A DNA stretch of 64,000 nt from Rhodococcus sp. 06-235-1A. GTDB taxonomy: Bacteria; Actinomycetota; Actinomycetes; Mycobacteriales; Mycobacteriaceae. Positions 39,162 to 46,480 of the stretch are shown here, one piece after another (within the stretch, counting starts at the first letter, position 1; the number at the start of each line of letters is the position of its first letter). A program made the translations under genes and the position numbers. Under the pieces are notes generated by a model that saw only the letters and a list, made by a program, of their open reading frames with translations, had not been told where the DNA came from and ran no database searches. Location of the stretch: the NCBI RefSeq assembly GCF_002258785.1, contig NZ_NOYI01000009.1:248001-312000 (forward strand), in the 5' to 3' direction.

Positions 39162-40913
39162 GTGCGCACCACCGCCTCGCGCCTCGTTGCGATCATCGGA
39201 GTGGTTCTCGTCGTCGGGATGCTGCCCTGGTTGTCCGATCGCGATCCGGCACTGAGCATTCTGCGGGCTCGCTCGGCCGAGCAGGAGGCAACACCGGAGG
39301 CCCTCGCCGCCATTCGCCGCGACCTCGGGCTCGACGCCGGACCGCTACGAATGTTCTTGGACCGGCTCACCGGCATCGCGTCGGGCAATCCCGGAACGTC
39401 CTGGAACACAGGGCGACCGGTGCTTCCAGGGGCACTCGATGCACTCGCGGTGTCGCTGACGTTGATGGGATTTGCGATGCTCGTCGCGATCGTCACGGCC
39501 ACCCTCGTGTTGGTCCCCAGCGTGCGAGCCGGGCTGCGCGGTACCCCGGGACGCACCGGTGGTGGCGTCGCCGCAGCGCTGACATCGCTACCGGAGTTCC
39601 TGCTCGCGTCCATACTCGTCGTCCTCGGAGCCGTCTGGCTGTCCTTTCCGGCGTACGGCTGGAACGGCCCCGAGTACGCGGTGCTGCCTGCTCTCGCCCT
39701 CGGACTTCCGGCAGGAGGGCTGATCGGCCGATTGCTCGCCGACGCGATCGCCGTCACCTTCACCGAGGGATGGGTGACCACGTGGACGGTCGCAGGATTC
39801 TCCCGACCGGAGATTGCCTGCGCGGTACTGCGCCGTGCACTTCCGAGCATTACCTCGCAGATCGGTCTGGTCATGGTCGCGATGACGGGCGGCGCGGTGG
39901 CCGTCGAAAAGGTCTTCGCCATACCGGGATTGGGCCGTGCCACCTTGGGCGACGCGCAGTCTCAGGACCTACCCGCCCTGCAGATCGACATTCTGCTGCT
40001 GTTGGCCATCAGCGCTGCGCTCGGAATTTTCGCAGAACTCGTCCGGCGGTTGCTTCTCGGCAGCGCGTTGGACGAGAAGGCGATGCCCATCCCGTCCGGT
40101 TTCTTCCATCCGTCTCCGCGACGCTGGCTCGTACCGATCGCGGCGGCATCCGCTCTCGGGATCATGGTGATCGTGGGTCTTCCGCGCGATGGGCAGGCCA
40201 CGACGAGGGAGAAGTTCGCGGCTCCAACCCTTGCATACCCATTCGGTACGGACGCATCCGGGCGAGATCTGTTGGCCCGGGTCGCCGACGGTGCACTCCG
40301 CTCCATCGGCCTCTCGCTGGCCGTTACGCTCGCTGCGCTGGTGGTCGGGGTTCTGTTGGGTCTGGTTCCGCGCGCGTCGAGGGGCCTGGTCGAAGTCACC
40401 AACGCGGCACCGCCGGTGGTCACCGGAATTCTGATCGCGGCGATCTGGGGGCCGAGCGCAGGAGGGGCTGCCGTCGCGGTCCTGATCGTCACGTGGGCAC
40501 CGCTCGCGGCGCACACCGCCGCACTCGTCGAGGAAACCCGCGCTCGGCCGTACATCTCCATCCTGCCCACGCTCGGGGCAGGCAACGCGAGAATTCTGCT
40601 CGGGTCCGTCGTGCCCACTGTGGTTCCGGTAGTGCTGCGGCACGCCATGATTCGTCTACCCGGCGTCGCTCTGGCCCTCGCTGCACTCGGATTTCTCGGT
40701 CTCGGACCGCAACCGCCGACGGCGGACTGGGGGTTGATCCTGTCCGACGGAGTCGCAGCGGTCGAGCGAGCACCCTGGGTAGCGGCAGCTCCGCTGGCCT
40801 CGTTGATGGCCCTCGCCGTTCTCGCTGTCTCTCTCGCCGCGGCCACGTCGGGTCGGGTGAGGTCGACCGGTAGCGTCGTCGAGAAAGTCGATGCAGGAGG
40901 GTGCAGTACATGA
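39162..40913 (+). CDS. Fused DppB-DppC-type ABC permease
   Basis: 583 residues, GTG start four bases after the previous stop. Two BPD_transp_1 halves are joined: the N-half (residues ~80-300, with SLTLMGFAMLVAIVTATLV, and a DppB-type ending VEKVFAIPGLGRATLGDAQSQDLPALQ) and the C-half (residues ~320-570, with PFGTDASGRDLLARV at its start, typical of DppC). Normally these are two genes. The first ~70 residues keep the DppB opening (LRARSAEQEATPEALAAIRRDLGLD). Forms the channel for the operon's importer. Ends in an ATGA overlap with the MFS gene. Confidence 0.88.
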   Translation: MRTTASRLVAIIGVVLVVGMLPWLSDRDPALSILRARSAEQEATPEALAAIRRDLGLDAGPLRMFLDRLTGIASGNPGTSWNTGRPVLPGALDALAVSLTLMGFAMLVAIVTATLVLVPSVRAGLRGTPGRTGGGVAAALTSLPEFLLASILVVLGAVWLSFPAYGWNGPEYAVLPALALGLPAGGLIGRLLADAIAVTFTEGWVTTWTVAGFSRPEIACAVLRRALPSITSQIGLVMVAMTGGAVAVEKVFAIPGLGRATLGDAQSQDLPALQIDILLLLAISAALGIFAELVRRLLLGSALDEKAMPIPSGFFHPSPRRWLVPIAAASALGIMVIVGLPRDGQATTREKFAAPTLAYPFGTDASGRDLLARVADGALRSIGLSLAVTLAALVVGVLLGLVPRASRGLVEVTNAAPPVVTGILIAAIWGPSAGGAAVAVLIVTWAPLAAHTAALVEETRARPYISILPTLGAGNARILLGSVVPTVVPVVLRHAMIRLPGVALALAALGFLGLGPQPPTADWGLILSDGVAAVERAPWVAAAPLASLMALAVLAVSLAAATSGRVRSTGSVVEKVDAGGCST

Positions 40914-42175
40914 GCACGAGAACCGACAGGTCGCCGACGCGTTGGCGGTGGTCGTTTCTCGTCGATCTGCGGCGGGCCACCCCCACCGTCCGATTGCTCG
41001 TCCTGACCCAGATGACCTTCAACATCGGCTTTTTCATGGTGTTGCCGTATCTGTCGGTTCATCTGACGAGCGAGCTGGGACTCGGGGCGGCGGTCGTCGG
41101 AGTGGTCCTCGGCATCAGAACCTTTTCGCAGCAAGGACTGTTCTTCGTAGGCGGCACACTCGCCGATCGGTGGGGCATCAAGCCGGTCGTCCTCGTCGGC
41201 TGCGTGCTGCGGGTGGCGGGTTTCGTGGGCCTGGCGTTCGCCGATTCGCTGCCGGCGGTCCTGATCGCTACGGTATCGATCGGATTTGCGGCCGCATTGT
41301 TCTCTCCCGCAGTCGAATCCGCGGTGGCTATCGAGGCGGGCAAGAGCGAGGTCGATGGCGGCCCGACGCGGGTGCAGACGTTCGCGCTGATGTCGGTGTG
41401 CAGCCAGATCGGCTCCTTCACCGGCCCGCTCGTCGGATCGGTGCTGTTGCTCGTCGATTTCCGTATCGCGTGCCTGGTGGCTGCGGCGATCTTCGTTCTG
41501 GTCATCGCGGCCCACGTGCGGTGGTTGCCGCGCGAGCGCGGTGAGCATCGCGACGATCCGTGGCTCTTGGGATGGACCGATGTGGTGCGCAACCGAACTT
41601 TCGTACTGTTCGCGGTGGCGATGAGCGCACAGTTGGTGGCCTACAACCAGCTGTACCTACTGCTTCCCCTCGAGGTCGAGCGGGCGTGGGGTTCGCAGAC
41701 CGTGCTCGGTTGGTTCTTCGCGATCTCGGCAGTACTGGTGGTATCGACTCAGCTGCCGATCACCCGACGCGTCGCCGGCGTGTCACCGCGGATCATCCTG
41801 CCGATCGGATTCGCCGTCATGGCAGCGTCTTTCGTCCTGGTCGCGGTCCTCAGTCCGTTGGAGCTGGAGGGACCGGTGGGCCTGATCCCGGCTGCACTCT
41901 TCGTGTTGTTGCTCGCGCTGGGGCAGATGATTGCCATGCCCCAAGCCCGGGACCTGGTGCCGCGCATGGCCGCCGAACGTCGACTGGGCTCGTACTACGG
42001 CTTCATGGCCTCGCTCGGCGGCATCGGAGTGCTCATCGGCTCGATCGCACTCGGCGCCGTGATCGACGCGTCCCCCGACACCGGATGGGGTGCGGCCGTC
42101 CCGTGGCTGGTCGCCTCGCTGTTCCCCGTCGCCAGCGTCGTCGGCCTCCGTGTGGTGCTGAAGCGTCTCGACTGA
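40910..42175 (+). CDS. MFS transporter, probable exporter
   Basis: 421 residues from ATG at 40910, with GGAGGG upstream. Twelve hydrophobic segments; the loop 2-3 motif A is GGTLADRWGIKPVV. The 4-nt overlap with the permease gene ties it to the ABC importer. In metallophore systems of the Cnt type an MFS protein exports the apo-ligand and the ABC system takes back the metal complex; this gene order suggests a comparable cycle, though drug efflux is possible. Confidence 0.85.
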   Translation: MSTRTDRSPTRWRWSFLVDLRRATPTVRLLVLTQMTFNIGFFMVLPYLSVHLTSELGLGAAVVGVVLGIRTFSQQGLFFVGGTLADRWGIKPVVLVGCVLRVAGFVGLAFADSLPAVLIATVSIGFAAALFSPAVESAVAIEAGKSEVDGGPTRVQTFALMSVCSQIGSFTGPLVGSVLLLVDFRIACLVAAAIFVLVIAAHVRWLPRERGEHRDDPWLLGWTDVVRNRTFVLFAVAMSAQLVAYNQLYLLLPLEVERAWGSQTVLGWFFAISAVLVVSTQLPITRRVAGVSPRIILPIGFAVMAASFVLVAVLSPLELEGPVGLIPAALFVLLLALGQMIAMPQARDLVPRMAAERRLGSYYGFMASLGGIGVLIGSIALGAVIDASPDTGWGAAVPWLVASLFPVASVVGLRVVLKRLD

Positions 42176-42369
42176 CCCGCATCCCCGTCCTCCGCCGCCC
42201 TATCCCGTTCCTTCCCGCTGCCCCGCTCCTTCCCGCCGCCCCAATTCCCCGCAGCCCCAATTCCCCGCAAACGCGCGCGCGTTTGTCATACGCGAGCGAA
42301 TTCGCCTCCGATTTCGACGCGAATCTGCGCGCACCTGGCGAACGCGCGCGCATTTGCGGCGGACATGGA
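42176..42369. repeat. Pyrimidine-rich spacer with CG palindrome
   Basis: Between the convergent MFS and SnoaL-like genes. Holds tandem CCCCAATTCCCCGCA copies and the perfect 18-bp palindrome CAAACGCGCGCGCGTTTG (42268-42285), followed ~50 bp on by an imperfect copy (AACGCGCGCGCATTTGC). Could act as a terminator. I see no gene here. Confidence 0.5.
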
Positions 42370-42687
42370 CTACACCCCGATGCGCAACACCGAGATCCGA
42401 CCGTCCTGGGTCATCTCGAAGTAGTACGACAGGTTCACCGGACTACCGGGAAAGTCGCCAGAGATCTCTGCGGTGGTTGTCCGACCCGGCCCCGACTCGA
42501 CAGTGGAGAGAACGTCGTAGTGCACCTGTGGCACCTCGGTTCGCCAACGACGGATCTCGTCGATGCCCTGGTATTCGTTTCCCTCGTCTTCCACCACGGC
42601 GTCGGGGGTGAACAGAGCGAAGTAGGGCTCCGAGTCGGCCAATGTGGCGAGCTCGAAGTAGCGGTCGATGATCTGTGATTCGGTCAT
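42370..42687 (-). CDS. SnoaL/NTF2-like protein
   Basis: 105 residues from ATG at 42687 (MTESQIIDRYFELATLADSE). The opening helix, PYFALFTPDAVVEDEGNEYQG and YDVLSTVESG...TAEISGDF fit the cone-shaped NTF2-like fold used by SnoaL cyclases, ketosteroid isomerases and many uncharacterised proteins. No catalytic residue can be assigned. Divergent from the MerR gene and probably under its control through the dyads at 42704-42741. Confidence 0.75.
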   Translation of the reverse strand: MTESQIIDRYFELATLADSEPYFALFTPDAVVEDEGNEYQGIDEIRRWRTEVPQVHYDVLSTVESGPGRTTTAEISGDFPGSPVNLSYYFEMTQDGRISVLRIGV

Positions 42688-42703
42688 GTATCGAGCCTGT
42701 GCC

Positions 42704-42741
42704 CTCCCCCATGGGGAGAGTCCACTCTCCCCCACCGGGAG
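42704..42741. promoter_or_regulatory. Two dyads between divergent SnoaL and merR genes (MerR operator)
   Basis: CTCCCCCATGGGGAG (42704-42718) and CTCCC-CCACC-GGGAG (42727-42741). C/G-rich dyads of this type lie in the spacer of MerR-controlled promoters. Placed 17-70 bp from both starts, they fit control of both genes. Confidence 0.6.
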
Positions 42742-42757
42742 GGGTGAGAATGTCGAC

Positions 42758-43585
42758 ATGAACGGATTGCTGACGATCGGCGAGTTCTCGCGCATCACGC
42801 ACCTGTCGGTCAAGACTCTGCGGCGCTATCACGAGTCGGGTTTGCTCGAACCGGCAACCGTCGACGACTATTCGGGCTACCGGTACTACGACACCGAACA
42901 GGTCGCAACGGCGCAGATCATCAGACGGTTCCGCAGCATGCAGATGCCGGAGAAGGAGGTGCGGGCGATCGTGCACACCCCGGACTCCGACGCACGAGCC
43001 CGGTTGATCAGCGAACACCTCACTCGGCTCGAACGGCAGTTGGACGACACCCGATCCGCGGTGACTGCCCTGCGACGATTGTTGGATCCGACGCCGCCGA
43101 CCATCGAGGTTCGACGCATCCTCACCGAGAAACGTTCGGTGGCAGCTATTTCGGAGATCGTCGACGCGTCCGACGTGCTCGATTGGTACTCCGAGGCAAT
43201 GGCCGAGATCGACGCAGTCGTCATCGAAACCACCGGACAGCCGGGTGGGCTGTACGACAACGAGTTGTTCACCGAAGGTCGTGGGGTCATGACCGTGTAT
43301 GTCCCCACATCGGATGCACCGTCCCTGAACAGAATTCGGCCGATGACGTTGCATCCCACCGAACTCGCGGTGACGGTGCATCACGGATCGCACGACGATA
43401 TCGATGTCACATACGGCGCACTCGGCGTGTATGTCGAGACCAACGGCCTGGCGATCGCGGGACCGGTGCGCGAGGTCTACGTCGTCGGACCGCGCGATAC
43501 CGAGGACCCGACGCTGTGGCGAACCGAAATCGGTTGGCCGGTATTCGCGGCGACGTCGAGCGGACGAACAACGTCAGGCTCGTAA
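42758..43585 (+). CDS. MerR-family regulator with GyrI-like effector domain
   Basis: 275 residues from ATG at 42758. LLTIGEFSRITHLSVKTLRRYHESGLLEPA is the MerR HTH, DDYSGYRYYDTEQVATAQIIRRFR the second wing, a coiled linker follows (EHLTRLERQLDDTRSAVTAL), and residues ~125-268 are a GyrI-like small-molecule domain (EVYVVGPRDTEDPTLWRTEIGWPVF). Likely a multidrug-type activator. Its last 298 bp of domain sequence are repeated 1.9 kb downstream; the codons after the repeat (AATSSGRTTSGS) differ from the downstream copy's ending, so this end may have been replaced when the insert arrived. Confidence 0.9.
   Translation: MNGLLTIGEFSRITHLSVKTLRRYHESGLLEPATVDDYSGYRYYDTEQVATAQIIRRFRSMQMPEKEVRAIVHTPDSDARARLISEHLTRLERQLDDTRSAVTALRRLLDPTPPTIEVRRILTEKRSVAAISEIVDASDVLDWYSEAMAEIDAVVIETTGQPGGLYDNELFTEGRGVMTVYVPTSDAPSLNRIRPMTLHPTELAVTVHHGSHDDIDVTYGALGVYVETNGLAIAGPVREVYVVGPRDTEDPTLWRTEIGWPVFAATSSGRTTSGS
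43254..43551 (+). repeat. 298-bp direct repeat, left copy (inside merR 3' end)
   Basis: Identical in length to 45156-45453 with four base differences and no gaps. Lies in the GyrI-like domain. Confidence 0.97.
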
Positions 43586-44137
43586 TCTGCCGGTCCGGGG
43601 TCGTGGAGTCGCTTGCGGCGGATAGTAGACCTTCATCGTCGCCCGTAGAGACGAGTTTCCGGGGTCCAAGAAGGCGGTGCATTAGGTGTAACGATGACGG
43701 ACTGAATCCACCCTAGTGCTGCCCCGCTTCGCACAATCGACTCGAGCAGATCCTCATGCCGCCTAGTCAGCTCGCGGCGGTAAGGCCCACCACCTAGTGC
43801 GGCGTGTCTGAAGTAGCTAGGCGGCGGGTGTCGGGTGAGTTGCTTATGTGTGCGGCCCTAATGTTGATCACCGATTCCGACCGTGCCGCAGCTCAAGAAT
43901 TGGGTGCGACCAACGGCGGCGAAGGCAGGAATGGTCCAGCGTGCTCGAATCTGGCTCCACCGTGCAGCGTAAATCCGTCAGTCGCTGGCGGGTCTATCCT
44001 GGACAATCACAGGGAGTCCTTTCCTGAGCTTGGCATAGGACCATTAATCCGAACGGCTGAAATATCGCAATGCATCACAGTCGATGCTGAACCTGCAGTT
44101 AGAGTTGGGGCCTGTTATGCGCGAAAGAGGAGGAACA
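43586..44137. other. Left part of insert: no gene recognised, CTAG-rich repeats
   Basis: 552 bp between merR and the first small gene. Four CTAG tetramers (43713, 43763, 43794, 43817) fall in 108 bp, although CTAG is normally rare in such genomes. GCCGCCTAG (43758-43766) is inverted at 43817-43825, and CCTAGTGC occurs directly at 43712 and 43793. A 150-codon open frame from 43804 lacks protein-like composition. Could be an end or recombination site of the insert, or a promoter region. Confidence 0.5.
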
Positions 44138-44326
44138 GTGCCCGACGTCCCGCAAGTGAAAATCTTAGAGGCAGTGAAGGGTCTAATCCTTGCTGCAGGC
44201 GTTGCTGCAAACGTCGGCCAGGCCGACATCAGGTCAGCGGCATCAACGTTGGCTAGGCAATATGGAGTGGCACACCACCGACAGGTCGAGGCTGAGATCG
44301 CCAGACATCTGAGGAACAGAGGCTGA
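44138..44326 (+). CDS. Small helical protein 1 of insert, unknown
   Basis: 62 residues from GTG at 44138, strongly supported by AGAGGAGGAAC just upstream. Sequence VKILEAVKGLILAAGVAANVG then DIRSAASTLARQYGV and HRQVEAEIARHLRNRG predicts three helices; no known motif. Lower GC and mixed codon use compared with flanking genes suggest foreign origin. First of three same-strand genes with short gaps. Confidence 0.6.
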   Translation: MPDVPQVKILEAVKGLILAAGVAANVGQADIRSAASTLARQYGVAHHRQVEAEIARHLRNRG

Positions 44327-44362
44327 TGTGATGCCGACCAAAATTGACCGGGTAATTCGACC

Positions 44363-44791
44363 GTGAGCGCGCAGCAGTCCCGAGGGATGATCGCTTCCTT
44401 CCCTGGACTATTGGATCAGGTGGGGCCGCTCAACCCTGTGGCGATCGCGTCCGAGCTCTCGGCAGAGCAATTGGTCAGTTGGATTATGGAGAGAACGGAA
44501 TTCAGTTTTCGTGACAGCGTGGTCGGACACGAAGGCGGATTTCTTTTCTTGGAGGTCGAGGGAGCGTCGTTTCTCTTCGGAGCCTACGGATATCCAAATC
44601 GTGTTGGGTCCTTTGCAATGTTCCTACTCGTCCAGCCTGGCGATAGCCCTGCAAGAGGCATTGCTCGGGTACAACGGTTGATTAAGGGTGGTGGGATTTT
44701 GATGGATCTTGCGAACGTTGCGGCAGACGGTATACCTGCCGAAGTCAAAGCGATCGTTTCCGGCGGCGCGGGCTTGCCGCTCAGCGCATAG
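44363..44791 (+). CDS. 142-residue protein 2 of insert, unknown
   Basis: GTG at 44363, 36 bp after the previous stop. Begins MSAQQSRGMIASFPGLLDQVG; a central part FRDSVVGHEGGFLFLEVEGASFLFGAYG looks like a beta-rich small domain, and GIARVQRLIKGGGILMDLANVAADGIPAE follows as helix. No signal peptide, membrane span or catalytic motif. I do not recognise the family. Its genes on both sides are small and helical, so a three-part module is plausible. Confidence 0.6.
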   Translation: MSAQQSRGMIASFPGLLDQVGPLNPVAIASELSAEQLVSWIMERTEFSFRDSVVGHEGGFLFLEVEGASFLFGAYGYPNRVGSFAMFLLVQPGDSPARGIARVQRLIKGGGILMDLANVAADGIPAEVKAIVSGGAGLPLSA

Positions 44792-44835
44792 AGGTGAAAA
44801 GTGTCAAGTGTCGTATAACAAAAAAGAGGATGCAG

Positions 44836-45054
44836 ATGGCAACTAAGGCCGAGCTGGAATGGGAAATGAAGAACGTCGCGACGTTGATCGCAACTGCCGA
44901 TTCTGAGGCTGAGAAATTGCGAAGGGAGGCTTCTAGAGCACAGGACGATGCTGAGAGGCGACGCCTCCTCGGTGAGGCCGAACGGCGCGTATCGGAGTCA
45001 AGGGGCCTGTCCAATCGACTCTCTGGACTGCAGGCTCACCTTCGCGGACTTTAG
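44836..45054 (+). CDS. Small coiled-coil protein 3 of insert, unknown
   Basis: 72 residues from ATG at 44836 with AAGAGG seven bases before (ATG at 44830 is also in frame). Nearly all charged helix: AELEWEMKNVATLIATADSEAEKLRREASRAQ is the pattern, with heptad-like Leu/Ala spacing through RRRLLGEAERRVSESRGLSNRLSGL. Likely a coiled coil that binds a partner, perhaps the preceding protein. No family recognised. Confidence 0.6.
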   Translation: MATKAELEWEMKNVATLIATADSEAEKLRREASRAQDDAERRRLLGEAERRVSESRGLSNRLSGLQAHLRGL

Positions 45055-45155
45055 GCGCTGAAGGCTACAGCTCTTCGATAAGCAGGTCTCGGCCCGGCCG
45101 GTTAACGAATTTTTGCGAGCTTGCATCAATGTATGACCATAGAGGGCGTGAGACG

Positions 45156-45472
45156 ACGACAACGAGTTGTTCAGCGAAGGTCGTGGGGTCATGACCGTGT
45201 ATGTCCCCACATCGGATGCGCCGTCCCTGAACAGAATTCGGCCGATGACGTTGCATCCCACCGAACTCGCGGTGACGGTGCATCACGGATCGCACGACGA
45301 TATCGATGTCACCTACGGCGCACTCGGCGTGTATGTCGAGACCAACGGCCTGGCGATCGCGGGACCGGTGCGCGAGGTCTACGTCGTCGGACCGCGCGAT
45401 ACCGAGGACCCGACGCTGTGGCGAACCGAAATCGGATGGCCGGTATTCGCGGCTTCGACACGTATGCAGTAG
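45156..45472 (+). pseudogene. 3' fragment of merR, right copy of the direct repeat
   Basis: 298 bp (45156-45453) match the merR 3' region with four substitutions, then the frame continues to AASTRMQ and TAG. There is no HTH part and no ribosome site, so it is a remnant. Its stop abuts the stop of the convergent DUF2786 gene with no gap, which suggests that this is the original end of merR and that the insert pushed it away. Confidence 0.85.
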
Positions 45473-46291
45473 TCAGCGACCCAACTGCCTGCTTGCTCCG
45501 TCCAGTTCGGCGTGCGCACCGATTTTCGCGTTTCGCCCCGCTCGATCTCCGGCCTTACGGGCACCCTCGGAGTACCCGGCGTTTGCACTCTGACCCCGCC
45601 AGTGGCCCCGAGCCGTCGAGGTCTGGCGGTAGTAGTCCCGAAGCTCGACCTCCTTGTTACGCAACACCAATGCGGTACCGGCACCCTGCTGTTCCTGAGC
45701 GATGGCCGTGGCTTCGGTCTCTTTCTTCACTTCGCCCAGTCGCTGACCGATGCGGGCTGCGAACGCGGTCTGAAAGTTCAGTCGCGCCGTCACGGCAGCG
45801 ACGGGCACTTCCTCGCGCCGGGTGTAGCGTCGGCGATTCTTGATCTCGGTGACGGTACGAATGGCCGTCTCGGATTTGTAGGCACCGGATTTGATGTACG
45901 CGTCCGATGCTCGGACCATCTGAATCAGCAGCGAGGAGTACAGCGCCTCGGTGGTCTCGATGTCGGAGTCGAAGCCGTAGGCGAACACTTGCGTCGACGA
46001 TCTGGACACATCGCACTGGACGTCGTTGGCATGGGCGATGGCGACGAACAGTTGAACGTAGGTCTTGAGCCCACGCTTGCCGGGTTCACCGATGGGGATG
46101 ACCTTCTGGGTGGGTGTCGCCTGCCGTTCGCGGGATGCGCTGTGCGAACGCGCCACAGCCAGATCAACCGATGCCGACGTGGCCAGACGCTGAGCAGCCT
46201 CCATGAAGGCCTCGGCCTCGTGGGGGTTGTCGGTGGACTCCGCCTGGCGCAGCAACCCGCCGATTCGCGTCAGCATCTTGTCCGAACTCAT
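45473..46291 (-). CDS. DUF2786-domain protein
   Basis: 272 residues from ATG at 46291. MLTRIGGLLRQAESTDNPHEAEAFMEAAQRLAT is the DUF2786 helical signature, here with Gly-Leu-Leu-Arg-Gln-Ala in place of the common AKLLALA run. The rest is charged and helical, with TRREEVPVAAVTARLNFQTAFAARIGQRLGEV. Function unknown in the family, often linked to phage or mobile regions but also chromosomal. A much longer open frame upstream is antisense to the sugar transporter genes and is not coding. Divergent from the sugar operon with 189 bp between. Confidence 0.75.
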   Translation of the reverse strand: MSSDKMLTRIGGLLRQAESTDNPHEAEAFMEAAQRLATSASVDLAVARSHSASRERQATPTQKVIPIGEPGKRGLKTYVQLFVAIAHANDVQCDVSRSSTQVFAYGFDSDIETTEALYSSLLIQMVRASDAYIKSGAYKSETAIRTVTEIKNRRRYTRREEVPVAAVTARLNFQTAFAARIGQRLGEVKKETEATAIAQEQQGAGTALVLRNKEVELRDYYRQTSTARGHWRGQSANAGYSEGARKAGDRAGRNAKIGAHAELDGASRQLGR

Positions 46292-46480
46292 GAGCGAAAG
46301 GGTACCGGGCGCCTCCGACACGTCCGGGTTGACCGATTCAGGAACTCGATAATGACCCCGTCGCGGTGAGTTGTGTGCCACAGTACCCATCGACATATGT
46401 GTCGGGGGAGCATCACTGCACGATTCTGCATGCCGATCTCCGGGCGCATACCACCGCGTAGAAGTAAGTGGAGAGAACAC

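Noticed and set aside
39962..41548. 528-codon frame antisense to the fused permease and MFS genes
   Set aside because: No family features, no start context; sense strand codes clear transporters.
43804..44256. 150-codon frame in the insert
   Set aside because: Overlaps the better supported GTG gene at 44138, lacks ribosome site, composition not protein-like.
46391..46404. CGACA-TATG-TGTCG as a sugar-repressor operator
   Set aside because: Five-base arms are too short to list as a feature; mentioned only in the transporter entry.
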